Source of the DNA: DATGPD01 sp041398565
GTDB taxonomy: Bacteria; Planctomycetota; UBA1135; UBA2386
Assembly: GCA_041398565.1 (NCBI GenBank)
Contig: JAWKUN010000002.1
Span: 868,001 to 932,000 of the forward strand
Length of the DNA: 64,000 bases
Direction: 5' to 3'
Part shown: positions 8,410-17,310 of the stretch, piece after piece
Layout: each line of letters begins with the position of its first letter
How positions within the stretch are numbered: position 1 is the stretch's first letter
Made by a program: the position numbers and the translations under genes
Notes under the pieces: generated by a model
Seen by the model: only the letters and a program-made list of their open reading frames with translations
The model's database searches: none
What the model was told of the DNA's origin: nothing

Positions 8410-9315
8410 ATGACCGAACCCGACCTGAGCCGCCTCGCCACCGAGGAGCGCAACCCGGCCACCACCGGCCTGGACCGTATGACGCCCACCGAGTTCGTCG
8501 CCGTCGCCCATCGCGAGGACCGCGCCGCGGTGGCGGCGGTCGAGCGTGCGCTGCCACAGGTGGCGCGCGCCATCGCCGCGGTCGCCGAGCGCATGCAGCG
8601 CGGCGGGCGGCTGATCTACGTGGGCGCCGGCACGTCCGGCCGGCTCGGCGTGCTCGACGCCGCCGAGTGTCCACCGACGTTCTCGGTGGGCGACGGCGTC
8701 GTTTGCGGCGTGATCGCCGGCGGCGAGCGCGCCTTCACCAAGGCGGTGGAAGGCGCGGAGGACGACGCGCAGCTCGGGGCGGACGACTTGCAGCGGCTGG
8801 CGGTGTCGGCCGACGACTGCGTGGTGGGCATCACCGCCAGCGGACGCACGCCGTACGTGCTCGGTGCGTTGCGCGCGGCGCGCGCTGCCGGCGCGCTCAC
8901 CCTCGGCTTGGTGTGTTCGCACGGTTCCGCGGTGGCGGCTGCCGCCGACATCGGGCTCGAGGTCTTGGTCGGGCCCGAGATCCTCACCGGCTCGACCCGG
9001 CTCAAGGCGGGCACCGCCACCAAGCTCGTGCTCAACATGCTCAGCACCGGGGTGATGGTGCAGCTCGGCAAGTGCTACGAGAACCTGATGGTCGACGTGC
9101 AGGCCAGCAACGACAAGCTGCGGGCACGGGCGCGCCGGATCGTGGCGCAGGCGACCGGACGCGACGAGGGGGCCGCGGCGACGCTCCTGGCGCAGTGTGG
9201 GGGCGAGGTGAAGACGGCGATCGTGGTGGGGCTGGCCGGAGTCGATCCGGCGCGGGCGCGTGCTGCCCTGCAGCGGCACGGTGGGCGGGTGCGGGCGGCG
9301 GTCGCCGACCGCTGA
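8410..9315 (+). CDS. murQ: N-acetylmuramic acid 6-phosphate etherase
   Basis: A 301-residue SIS-fold enzyme that removes D-lactate from MurNAc-6-phosphate to give GlcNAc-6-phosphate in the cytoplasm. It starts with the typical LATEERNPATTGLD stretch. The signature sugar-phosphate site YVGAGTSGRLGVLDAAECPP follows, then GVIAGGERAFTKAVEGAEDD, and later GPEILTGSTRLKAGTATKL and LGKCYENLMVDVQASN. These are all diagnostic of MurQ, and the length is normal for the family. ATG 8410 matches family N-termini; an in-frame ATG at 8377 would add 11 residues. It is divergent from the transporter and NamZ-like genes and 95 bp upstream of an acyltransferase-like membrane gene. No MurNAc kinase is present in the window, so the phosphorylation step must be encoded elsewhere. 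Confidence 0.95.
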   Translation: MTEPDLSRLATEERNPATTGLDRMTPTEFVAVAHREDRAAVAAVERALPQVARAIAAVAERMQRGGRLIYVGAGTSGRLGVLDAAECPPTFSVGDGVVCGVIAGGERAFTKAVEGAEDDAQLGADDLQRLAVSADDCVVGITASGRTPYVLGALRAARAAGALTLGLVCSHGSAVAAAADIGLEVLVGPEILTGSTRLKAGTATKLVLNMLSTGVMVQLGKCYENLMVDVQASNDKLRARARRIVAQATGRDEGAAATLLAQCGGEVKTAIVVGLAGVDPARARAALQRHGGRVRAAVADR

Positions 9316-9410
9316 GAGGACGTCCGTCCGGCGCCGCGCAGCGGACGCCAGCGCCGGATTGGCCGGTCTGCGCAAGGGCGTCGCCGGGCGGCGCGCTAAG
9401 GTTCCCGAGC

Positions 9411-10637
9411 GTGCAGCAACGCTTGACGTCGTTGGATGCGTTCCGCGGCCTGACCATCGCCGCCATGATCCTGGTGAACAATCCGGGTGATTGGGGCCAC
9501 ATCTACGGCCCGCTCGAGCACGCCGATTGGCACGGTTGGACGCCGACCGACCTCGTCTTCCCGTTCTTCCTGTTCATCGTCGGCGTGTCGATGGTCTTGG
9601 CCTTCGGCCGCCAGCGCCGGGCCGGCGCTGCACCCGGCATGCTGACCCTGCGCGCCGTGCGTCGCGGTGTGGTCCTGTTCGCGCTCGGTCTGTTCATCGC
9701 CGGCTTTCGCCACCATCCGCTGTGGGAACAGGGCGTCGCCATCGCGCTGTTGTTCGGGAGCTGGTTCGTCGCCGGCCACCTGCGGCCGGCGAGCCGCGAG
9801 CTGGTGCTGATCGCGGCTTGGATCGCCTACGCCGCCTTCGAGCTGCATGCGCCCGAAGTGCGCGTTCCCGGCGTCCTGCAGCGCATCGGCATCTGCTTCG
9901 TGCTGGCGACGCTGCTCTACGTGTGGCTGCCACGACGCCTGCTGCCCTGGGTGGTAGCCGTGCTGCTGCTCGGCTACTGGGCGCTCATGGCGTGGGTGCC
10001 GGTGCCCGGGCACGGGGCCGGGCTGATCGACGACAAGGCCAACAACCTGGCGTCCTACCTCGACCGAATGCTCCTCGACGGCCACATCTGGATCCGCGGC
10101 GTGCGCGACCCCGAGGGGCCGCTGCACACCTTGACGGCGCTGTGCACGACCCTGTTCGGTGTCTTCGCCGGCGAAGTGTTGTGTGGCGACGATCCGCCCG
10201 AGCAGCGCACGCTGAGGCTGTTCCTGCGCGGCAGCGGTCTCGTCGTCCTCGGCTACCTGTGGTCGTGGTCGTTCCCGATCAACAAGGCGCTGTGGACGAG
10301 CTCCTACGCCGTGTTCACCGCCGGCCTCGCCACCTGCGCGCTGGCGATCTCGTACTGGCTCGTCGACGTGCGCGGCCACCGGCGGGTGGTGGCTCCCTTC
10401 GTCACCTACGGCGTCAACGCCATCACCGTGTTCGTGGGCAGCGCGGCGCTGAGCCGGACCCTGGCGTCGATTCACGTGCGCGAGGACCTCACCTTGCCCA
10501 AGTGGCTCTACCAGACGCTCGTGGGCACCGGCCTGTCGCCACACGCCGCGTCGCTGGTCTACGCCCTGCTCTGGGTGAGCGGCTGGTATCTCGTGCTCCG
10601 CCTCATGCAGGCGCGCGGCTGGATCGTCAAGATCTGA
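9411..10637 (+). CDS. Heparan-alpha-glucosaminide N-acetyltransferase-like membrane protein (DUF5009/YeiB type)
   Basis: A 408-residue polytopic membrane protein starting with the family hallmark RLTSLDAFRGLTIAAMILVN, followed by DLVFPFFLFIVGVSM and about nine more hydrophobic helices. The late SLVYALLWVSGWYLVL helix is also typical. Homologues include human HGSNAT, which acetylates glucosamine across the lysosomal membrane, and bacterial proteins often found in amino-sugar loci. The start is GTG at 9411, with TAAGG about ten bases upstream. It follows murQ, so trans-membrane acylation or deacylation of MurNAc/GlcNAc is a reasonable guess. It ends 16 bp from the convergent methyltransferase gene. 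The family is firm; the reaction here is not known. Confidence 0.85.
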   Translation: MQQRLTSLDAFRGLTIAAMILVNNPGDWGHIYGPLEHADWHGWTPTDLVFPFFLFIVGVSMVLAFGRQRRAGAAPGMLTLRAVRRGVVLFALGLFIAGFRHHPLWEQGVAIALLFGSWFVAGHLRPASRELVLIAAWIAYAAFELHAPEVRVPGVLQRIGICFVLATLLYVWLPRRLLPWVVAVLLLGYWALMAWVPVPGHGAGLIDDKANNLASYLDRMLLDGHIWIRGVRDPEGPLHTLTALCTTLFGVFAGEVLCGDDPPEQRTLRLFLRGSGLVVLGYLWSWSFPINKALWTSSYAVFTAGLATCALAISYWLVDVRGHRRVVAPFVTYGVNAITVFVGSAALSRTLASIHVREDLTLPKWLYQTLVGTGLSPHAASLVYALLWVSGWYLVLRLMQARGWIVKI

Positions 10638-10653
10638 CGCCGCAGTCGCGCGG

Positions 10654-11931
10654 CTAGCCGATCACCTTCGGCTCCGGCACCGGTACCACGAATTTGCCGC
10701 CCGCCTGCCGGAACGCGCTCTGCTGCGCCACGATCTCGTCGGTGAGGTTCCAGGGCAGGATCACCAGGTAGTCGGGCCGGTCCTGCGCGAGCACGCTCGG
10801 GTCCTTGATCGGCAGGTGTACGCCGGGCATGAGGCGGCCCTGCTTGTGCACGTTGCGATCGACAGCGTACTCGAAGGTGCCCGCCGGAGCGTTCACCCAG
10901 TTGAGCATGATCGTGCCCTTGGCGGCGGCACCGTAGGCGACGATGCGCTTGCCCTGTGCGCGCAGTCCGGCCAGCAGCTCCCGCATCCGGTCGCCGAGTT
11001 CGCGCACGCGCGCGCTGAACTCACGGTAGTAGGCGACCTGGTCCATGCCCGAGGCCTTCTCCTCGGCCAGCATCGCCTCCACCGTGGGGCGCGCGCGCGC
11101 CACCTTCTCGACGTACAGGCGGAGCGAGCCGCCGTGCGTCTTCAGCCGGCGCACCTCGTTGACGAACAGTCCGTGCCGGCGCAACAGCGCGTCGACGGCG
11201 TGCATCGAGAAGTAGCACAGGTGCTCGTGGTAGATCGTGTCGAACGCGCACTTCTCGATCAGGTCGCGCAGGTAGGGGAACTCGAGGCTGACGAGGCCTC
11301 CGTCGTGCAAGAGCGTGGCGATCCCGCGCACGAAGCCGTTGGTGTCGGCGACGTGCGCCAGCACGTTGTTGCCCACCAGCACGTCGGCGGCCTTGCCCTC
11401 GGCGCGCAGGGTCCTTGCCAACTCCAGACCGAAGAACGCGACCCGCGTCGGCACGCCGATCTTCTCGGCCGCCGCCGCCGGACCCGGTGCCGGGTCGATG
11501 CCGAGCACCGGCACGCCCGCGTCCTTGAAGTGGCGCAGGAGGTAGCCGTCGTTGCTCGCCAGCTCCACCGCCAGGCTGTTCGGTCCGAGTCCCTTGCGCG
11601 CGATCAGCTCCTGCACGCAGGCGCGCGCGTGCGCCACCCAGGACTCCGAGAACGACGAGAAGTACGGGTAGTCGGCACCGAACAGGACCTCGGGCGGCAC
11701 CGTCTCCAGGATCTGCACCAGGGTGCAGCCGGGGCAGAAGGCGAGCTCGAGGGGCCAGCGCGGCTCGCTGGGGATCTGCGCGGCGTCGGCGAGCAGGCCG
11801 TCCGAGTGCGGCATCAAGCCCAGGTCGAGCACCGGCGCCAGGCCGAGGTGGCCGCACGAGCGGCACGCTGCCCGTGCCGCGCGTTCTGCCGTGCTACCCT
11901 GCGGCAGCGTCGCCGAGTGTGCGCCGGCCAT
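10654..11931 (-). CDS. Nucleotide-sugar C-methyltransferase (SAM-dependent)
   Basis: A 425-residue enzyme of the TylC3/NovU-type sugar C-methyltransferase family. An N-terminal zinc-binding part (residues 17-55, CRSCG and later CPGCTLVQ, with YPYFSSFSESWVAHA after it) comes first. The Rossmann methyltransferase core (about 95-240) has VELASNDGYLLRHFK and VLGIDPAP for SAM binding, then YHEHLCYFS, and a C-terminal domain (about 290-425) contains IVAYGAAAKGTIMLNW and LPWNLTDEI. It probably methylates a CDP- or dTDP-ketosugar. ATG 11931 lies two bases after the stop of the epimerase gene, so the two are coupled. Together with the cytidylyltransferase they form a deoxy-sugar module for surface polysaccharide. 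Confidence 0.9.
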   Translation of the reverse strand: MAGAHSATLPQGSTAERAARAACRSCGHLGLAPVLDLGLMPHSDGLLADAAQIPSEPRWPLELAFCPGCTLVQILETVPPEVLFGADYPYFSSFSESWVAHARACVQELIARKGLGPNSLAVELASNDGYLLRHFKDAGVPVLGIDPAPGPAAAAEKIGVPTRVAFFGLELARTLRAEGKAADVLVGNNVLAHVADTNGFVRGIATLLHDGGLVSLEFPYLRDLIEKCAFDTIYHEHLCYFSMHAVDALLRRHGLFVNEVRRLKTHGGSLRLYVEKVARARPTVEAMLAEEKASGMDQVAYYREFSARVRELGDRMRELLAGLRAQGKRIVAYGAAAKGTIMLNWVNAPAGTFEYAVDRNVHKQGRLMPGVHLPIKDPSVLAQDRPDYLVILPWNLTDEIVAQQSAFRQAGGKFVVPVPEPKVIG

Positions 11932-11933
11932 GC

Positions 11934-13001
11934 TCAGTGCGCCTTGGCCGGGGCCGCGCCCTGCGCGCCGGCCGTGGTCACCCGGAACTCGTCGGTCAAG
12001 AGGCCTTGGCCCACCAGACTCTTGATGTGGGCGATGCGTTGGTACTTCGGCCCTTCGAAGTCCTCCGGCCGGAGACTCGCCCGCTGGTACGCTTCGTACA
12101 GCTGCTGCGCGGTCGTGCGCACCGTCCACCGCGGCTTGGCGTGCGGCAGCACCTTGGCCAACTTGTCGCAGTTGACGCGGTAGTTGCGCTTGTCGGGGGA
12201 GGCGCCGTCCTGGAAGGCGAGCTTCGAGCCCGGCACCGTGTCGACGACGATCTGCGCGATCTCCTTGACCTTGTAGTTCTCGGCGGTCGTGCCGACGTTG
12301 AACGCCTCGCCGTGCACCAGCTCGCGCGGCGCCTCGACCATGGCCAGGAAGGCGCGGCTGATGTCCTCGATGTGCACGATCGGCCGCCAGCTCGTGCCGG
12401 CGCTCTTCAGCAGCACCTGCCCCGTGGTGTAGGCCCACGCCACCAGGTTGTTGAGCACCAGGTCGAAGCGGATGCGCGGCGACACCCCGCACGCGGTCGC
12501 GCAGCGCAGGAAGGTCGTGGAGAAACGGTCGTCGTTGAGCGGCAGCACGTCGCGTTCGACCAGCACCTTGGACTCGCCGTACGGAGTCACCGGGTTGAAC
12601 GCCGACGACTCGTCGAGGAAGTCCTCGCCCGCTGCGCCGTAGTTGCTGCACGAGGACGCGAACACGAAGCGCTGCACGCCGGCGTCCTTGGCCATGCGCG
12701 CCAGCCGCACCGACGCCTGGTGGTTGATGGCGTAGGTGATCTCCGGGCGGAAGTCGCCGAGGGGATCGTTCGACAGGCCGGCCAGGTGCACGATGGCGTC
12801 GATGCCGGCGAGGTCGCGTGGCTCGACGTCGCGCACGTCCTTGGCCAGCGTCTCGACCGGCACGATGTTGCCGCCCGCGGCGAAGGTGCAGCGCTTGTAG
12901 ATGTCGCTGTCGAGGCCCACGACGTCGTGCCCCGCCTGCTTCAGCAGGGGGACCATGACGGTGCCGATGTAGCCGAGATGACCGGTGACGAGGATGCGCA
13001 T
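11934..13001 (-). CDS. NAD-dependent sugar-nucleotide epimerase/dehydratase
   Basis: A 355-residue short-chain dehydrogenase of the extended type. The N-terminal NAD site is TGHLGYIGTVMVPLL, followed by VGLDSDIY, the strand DAIVHLAGLSNDP, the FASSCSNYG serine motif and the YGESKVLVE catalytic Tyr/Lys pair. RIVHIED-like and NVGT motifs near the C-terminal half contact the sugar. It sits 42 bp after the cytidylyltransferase gene and directly before the C-methyltransferase, so it probably acts on a CDP-hexose intermediate. No separate CDP-glucose 4,6-dehydratase is seen here, so this protein could be that dehydratase or a later reductase/epimerase; sequence alone does not decide. Confidence 0.85.
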   Translation of the reverse strand: MRILVTGHLGYIGTVMVPLLKQAGHDVVGLDSDIYKRCTFAAGGNIVPVETLAKDVRDVEPRDLAGIDAIVHLAGLSNDPLGDFRPEITYAINHQASVRLARMAKDAGVQRFVFASSCSNYGAAGEDFLDESSAFNPVTPYGESKVLVERDVLPLNDDRFSTTFLRCATACGVSPRIRFDLVLNNLVAWAYTTGQVLLKSAGTSWRPIVHIEDISRAFLAMVEAPRELVHGEAFNVGTTAENYKVKEIAQIVVDTVPGSKLAFQDGASPDKRNYRVNCDKLAKVLPHAKPRWTVRTTAQQLYEAYQRASLRPEDFEGPKYQRIAHIKSLVGQGLLTDEFRVTTAGAQGAAPAKAH

Positions 13002-13043
13002 CTTTGGTGACGAATCAGTTTCGGTGCAACCGGACCGCGCCGA

Positions 13044-13811
13044 TCACCAGGTCTTCCAAGGCGCCTTGCCAGTGCGCCAAAGGTCTTCGAGGATGTGCTT
13101 CTCGCGCAGCGTGTCCATGCACTGCCAGTAGCCCTCGTGCTTGTAGGCCATGAGCTGGCCCTCGCCGGCCAGGCGCTGCAGCGGCTCGCGCTCCCACTGC
13201 GTGTCGTCGCCGTCGATGTAGTCGAAGACGCGCGGCTCCAGCACGAAGAAGGCGCCGTTGATCCAGCCCTCGGCGGTCTGCGGCTTCTCGGAGAACTCGG
13301 CGATCTGGTCGCCCTTGAACTCGAGGTGGCCGAAGCGCGCCGGCGGGCGTACGGCGGTGAGCGTCGCGACCTTGCCGTGCTTGCGGTGGAAGGCCAGCAG
13401 CGCATCGAGGTCGACGTTGGAGACCCCGTCGCCCCAGGTGAGCATGAACGTCTCGTCGCCGACCCAGGGCTTCAGCCGCTTGATGCGGCCGCCGGTCATC
13501 GTGTCCTGACCGGTGTCGACGAGGGACACCGTCCAGTCGGGGTGGTGGCGGCCGTGTCGTTCCACCTGGCCGGTGCTCATGTGCACGGTGAGGTCGCTCT
13601 GCAGCGAGGCGTAGTCAGCCACGTACTTCTTGAGCACCTCGCCCTTGTAGCCCAGCGCGATGACGAACTCGCGGTAGCCGTGCTGGCTGTAGTGCATCAT
13701 GATGTGCCAAAGGATCGGCCGGCCGCCGACCTCGACCATGGGCTTGGGCTTGATGTCGGTTTCTTCGGCGAGGCGCGAGCCGCGGCCGCCGGCGAGGATG
13801 GCGACTTTCAT
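13044..13811 (-). CDS. rfbF: Glucose-1-phosphate cytidylyltransferase
   Basis: A 255-residue nucleotidyltransferase that makes CDP-glucose from CTP and glucose-1-phosphate. It has the N-terminal LAGGRGSRLAEETDIKPKPM nucleotide loop, then GGRPILWHIMMHYS and GYKGEVLKKYV. The sequence LTWGDGVSNVDL carries the metal-binding Asp, followed by VRPPARFG and a C-terminal GYWQCMDTLREK. These and the length (family about 257) fit RfbF rather than the shorter dTDP-glucose enzymes. ATG 13811 was chosen because the eight extra upstream codons are not conserved in such enzymes. It leads the leftward rfbF-epimerase-methyltransferase operon. The assignment is confident. Confidence 0.93.
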   Translation of the reverse strand: MKVAILAGGRGSRLAEETDIKPKPMVEVGGRPILWHIMMHYSQHGYREFVIALGYKGEVLKKYVADYASLQSDLTVHMSTGQVERHGRHHPDWTVSLVDTGQDTMTGGRIKRLKPWVGDETFMLTWGDGVSNVDLDALLAFHRKHGKVATLTAVRPPARFGHLEFKGDQIAEFSEKPQTAEGWINGAFFVLEPRVFDYIDGDDTQWEREPLQRLAGEGQLMAYKHEGYWQCMDTLREKHILEDLWRTGKAPWKTW

Positions 13812-13977
13812 GTGCGAGAGGGTTGGCTGGGGCACCCTGGCTCGCGCAATGCGCGGCCGCGTGCGTTCTTTCCCGCGAGGAGACTCGCCGCGTGCGGACG
13901 ATCCGGGCGGTTCGAGCTGACGGACGGCGCGGGAGTCTAGCCGAACGCCTGCCGGGAAGAAACCGACGCCGCGGCCG

Positions 13978-16641
13978 TCAGCCGCCGACGCGCAGGCGCA
14001 GGCCTTCGGTGGTCGCCAAGAAGTCGCCGAGCCGCCCCTCTGGGTCGAGGACGACCCACTGGAACCACAACTCGAGGCCGCTCAGTGTGGTCGGCGAGGC
14101 CGGAACGGGGAGGCGGACGTGGGCGGCGCCGACGACGTCGGTGAACGCCGTCCACACCAGGTCGATCTGCGGCAGCAGGAACACGCAGCTGCCGCCGCCG
14201 GACGGGGCCTGCGTCGAGGACAGCAGCACCGCGACCGCGAAGGGTCGGGCTCCCTGCAGACCGACGCCGAAGGTGGGGTTGGGCAGGCGCGGCAGAGCCG
14301 GGACGCCGTAGGGAGCCACGAACGGCTGCCGTCCCGCCTCGCCGGGGCAACCCGACCCGAACAGGTCGGCGCGCGCGGTGGCGCGCGCCGGCAGCACCAA
14401 CGCCGCCTGCGTGCCACCGTCGGCGACGACCAGGTCGGTCTGGCCATCGCCGTCGAAGTCGCCGCTGGCCAGCGCGCGCGGCGAGGTCCCGGCGATGCCG
14501 GCCAGATTGGCGGTGAAACCCAGCGGCTCGTAGCCGTCGAGCAGCCCCAGAGCGTTGTCGCCGAGTGACACGAAAGCCACGTCGTGCCGCGGCGTGTCGA
14601 CGTCGGCGTCGCCGCCCAGGTCGAGACCGACGACGTGAGCCGGCAGGCGGCCGGTGCGGTACGCGTGCGGCACGAAGCTGCCGCCGGCCTGCTGCAACAA
14701 GACGTGCAGCGTGCCCGGTAGCACCGGCACGGCCGCGTTCGAGCAGGTCGCCAGCAGGTCGGCGCGGCCGTCGCGATCGACGTCGTCGACGGCGCAGGAC
14801 GTCGGGTCAGCGCTGAGTGGCAGCGGGCTGCTGCCGAGCGCGGTGAAGGCTCCGAGCCCGTCGCCCGCCAACACGTGCAGCACGCCGGCGGTGCCGCTGC
14901 CTTCGCTGACGACCAGGTCGAGGTTGGTGTCGCCGTCGACTCGCGCCAGCGCCACGCCCTTGCACTGGCCTGTGAACGTCACCGGCAGGCTCACCGGTGT
15001 CCACGTCGTGCCGCCGGCGCTCGCGGTCAGCACGACGCAACCGCCCGGGCCGCCGAGCCCGCCCAGCGCGGCGACCGCCAGATCGTCGAGGCCGTTGCCG
15101 TCGACGTCGCCGGCCGACAGCGCCCACGGGTTGGTGACCGCCGCCGGGAGCGAGCCGCTGTGCAGCAGGGTGAAGGCGCCGTTGCCGTCGTTGGCGAACA
15201 CGTAGAACATGCTCTCGTCGGTCACCGCCGCCAGGTCGAGGCCGGCGGCGCCGTCGAACTGACCGGCGACCAGCGCCGTCGGCTGCGCGTCGACGGTCGC
15301 GAACGTCAGGCTCGCCACCGTGAACACCGACGCCGCCGTCTGCAGGCCCACGGCCAGGGTCGGTGTGGCGCCGAGCGCCGGGGCGTTCACCGTGGCGAAG
15401 TCGAGGCGGCCGGCGTCGAACTCGGCGGCGACGACGGCGACCGGCACCGCGCCCAGTGCCACCGTCACCGGCGCGTCGAGTTGGTCGAGGCCGCGGCGCG
15501 GTGTCGTGTCGGCGAGCGCAGCGAGTCCGGCGATGGCCTTGCTGCCGGTACCGTTCCACTGCGCCCACGAGTTGTCGCTCCAGGTGTTGACGGTCGGCGT
15601 GCCGGTGTCGTCGCGCGCGTCGAGCAGGCGGCTGCGGTGCATGGTGTTGCCGACCATGTGGGCGCCGTCGTGGTCGACGAAGATGCCGATGTCGGACTCG
15701 GTAGTGAAGTTCTCGCGCACGGTGAGCGCGCGCACCGTCGAGCCGGTCTGGATCGACTCGATGCCGCGCTCGCAGCGGATCGTGCGGTTGCCCTCGAGCA
15801 GGACGTCGGCTTCGACGTCGAGGAGCTGGATGCCGACGCCGACGCCGGCACCCCCGGCGAGTTCGAGGTCGCGCACGCGGTTGCGGCGCACGTCGCCGGT
15901 GGCGCCGAACGCCAGGTGCAGGCCGATCTGCGCCAGCGGCGGCGAGCTGAGCGTGCCGGCCCCCTGGACTTCGTTCTCCTCGAGCAGCACCACGCTGTCG
16001 TAGAGCGCGAGCACGCCGGCCTTGCCGAAGTCGTGCAGGTGGCAGCGGCGCACGGTGACTCGGCACGGGTCGCTGCTGCCGTCGCCGCGCACCATCACCG
16101 CCGCCGGCGCGTCGTTGGCTGCCAGCGGGTTGTCGCGCGCGCCGCGCAACTCGCAGCCCTCGACGGTGCCGTCGGCGCCGTCGAGGAACATCACGTTGTA
16201 GGCGCGGCCGCTGCTGGCCGGCACGCGGTAGGCGTTGTCGAGGGTCAGGTCGTACAGGCTGACCGTCACCGGGCCGTCGGCGACGACCGCCACGGCGTGC
16301 TCTTGCGGCACCCCCGGCGGCAGGCCGCCGGGCAGGGTGAAGAACAGCGTCGCGTGCGGGCGCACGATGGTCTGGTCGACGCCGTCGCCGCGCACGGTGA
16401 CGCTCTTGCCCGTGATGTGGATCTGGTCGTCGTCGCCGAAGGTGCCGGCGGTGAGGCGGATCGTGTCGCCGCTGCCGGCCGCGGCGGTCACGCAGCGCGA
16501 GATCGTGCGGAACGGGTTGGTGTCGCTGCCGTCGCCCAGGGTGTCGTCGCCGGTCGGGCTGGCCCAGATGTCGCGTTGCGCGTGGGTGACGCCGGCGAGG
16601 GCGATCGTGGAGAGCAAGCTTGCGGCGAGGAGCGAGCGCAT
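13978..16641 (-). CDS. Secreted parallel beta-helix / FG-GAP repeat protein
   Basis: An 887-residue exported protein. A signal peptide (MRSLLAASLLSTIALAGVTHAQ) is followed by a DUF1565-like entry motif (WASPTGDDTLGDGSDTNPFR) and a right-handed parallel beta-helix (about residues 30-380). The middle (about 400-740) holds FG-GAP/VCBS-type repeats with Ca-binding-like DVDGNGLDDLAV, DVDRDGRADLLA and DFDGDGQTDLVV. The last 125 residues form the C-terminal domain shared by several secreted proteins here (GSGCPGEAG, FGVGLQGARPFAVAVLL, final LRVGG). Likely a cell-surface or matrix protein; no catalytic motif is visible. It is divergent from a similar protein at 17311 across a tandem repeat region. 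Confidence 0.85.
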   Translation of the reverse strand: MRSLLAASLLSTIALAGVTHAQRDIWASPTGDDTLGDGSDTNPFRTISRCVTAAAGSGDTIRLTAGTFGDDDQIHITGKSVTVRGDGVDQTIVRPHATLFFTLPGGLPPGVPQEHAVAVVADGPVTVSLYDLTLDNAYRVPASSGRAYNVMFLDGADGTVEGCELRGARDNPLAANDAPAAVMVRGDGSSDPCRVTVRRCHLHDFGKAGVLALYDSVVLLEENEVQGAGTLSSPPLAQIGLHLAFGATGDVRRNRVRDLELAGGAGVGVGIQLLDVEADVLLEGNRTIRCERGIESIQTGSTVRALTVRENFTTESDIGIFVDHDGAHMVGNTMHRSRLLDARDDTGTPTVNTWSDNSWAQWNGTGSKAIAGLAALADTTPRRGLDQLDAPVTVALGAVPVAVVAAEFDAGRLDFATVNAPALGATPTLAVGLQTAASVFTVASLTFATVDAQPTALVAGQFDGAAGLDLAAVTDESMFYVFANDGNGAFTLLHSGSLPAAVTNPWALSAGDVDGNGLDDLAVAALGGLGGPGGCVVLTASAGGTTWTPVSLPVTFTGQCKGVALARVDGDTNLDLVVSEGSGTAGVLHVLAGDGLGAFTALGSSPLPLSADPTSCAVDDVDRDGRADLLATCSNAAVPVLPGTLHVLLQQAGGSFVPHAYRTGRLPAHVVGLDLGGDADVDTPRHDVAFVSLGDNALGLLDGYEPLGFTANLAGIAGTSPRALASGDFDGDGQTDLVVADGGTQAALVLPARATARADLFGSGCPGEAGRQPFVAPYGVPALPRLPNPTFGVGLQGARPFAVAVLLSSTQAPSGGGSCVFLLPQIDLVWTAFTDVVGAAHVRLPVPASPTTLSGLELWFQWVVLDPEGRLGDFLATTEGLRLRVGG

Positions 16642-17310
16642 GGCGGGGCGTGCACGCTACGGACGGTGTCGGCGGTCGGCAAGGCGGGGTGTCGTGCCCA
16701 GACGAGGTGGCGCGGACCGGTTCCACTGAGCTGCAAGGGCTGCGAATCGTCGCGGCGGGCACGAATTCGGCCGTGTTGTTCCGTTGCCACAGAGCTGACC
16801 AGGCCACGCCCGAGCAGCCCTGGAAGCTCCAAGCAACAACAGCGCCGGCGGCCCCTCTGGTCGGCGCTGCGCCGACATCAACCCCTTGGGTTGCGGCCGC
16901 CGGCCGCGCTGAGCTGCAAGGGTTGCGAATCGTCGCGGCGGGCACGAATTCGGCCGTGTTGTTCCGTTGCCACAGAGCTGACCAGGCCACGCCCGAGCAG
17001 CCCTGGAAGCTCCAAGCAACAACAGCGCCGGCGGCCCCCTCTGGTCGGCGCTGCGCCGACATCAACCCTTTGGGTTGCGGCCGCCGGCAGCGCTGAGTCA
17101 GCGGTGCGTCGAGGTTCCCCTGCGAGGCGCAATCCGGCGTTGCCGCCGGCCCATCCGCCGTGTGGGCGGCCGGTGCGTCGAGACGCCGGTGGTGTGTGGC
17201 CGGCGTGAAGACGCGCTGGCAGCGCGCCTGCTCGCGCCGCTGGCCATCACGGCCCCGACAGCTACGATCGGTGACGTCGTGCGCAGAGAGGCGCCGGCAC
17301 GCAAGGTCCC
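16642..17310. other. Intergenic region between two divergent surface-protein genes
   Basis: These 669 bp contain no credible gene. Open frames here are produced by the tandem 183-bp repeat and are high-GC shadows. The first 85 bases and the last 210 bases flank the repeat; the right part must hold the promoter and leader of the 17311 gene (GCAAGG lies nine bases before its ATG). Confidence 0.6.
16728..17097 (-). repeat. Tandem pair of a ~183-bp dispersed repeat (family A)
   Basis: Two near-identical units in direct orientation, 16728-16910 and 16911-17094, differ by a few substitutions and one extra C. Each unit, read on the minus strand, runs from GGCCGCAACCC through GTCGGCGCAGCGCCGACC (a perfect hairpin GTCGGCGC/GCGCCGAC), a GGCAACGGAACAACACGG box and GAATTCG to a final GATTCGCAGCCCTTGCAG. 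The same order of motifs recurs at 44309-44477 and, in part, near 57444. It is non-coding in appearance. Confidence 0.85.

Noticed and set aside
16620..17132. Several open frames over the tandem family A repeat
   Set aside because: They exist because the repeat lacks stops in high-GC DNA; both strands and several frames are equally open and none has a ribosome site.
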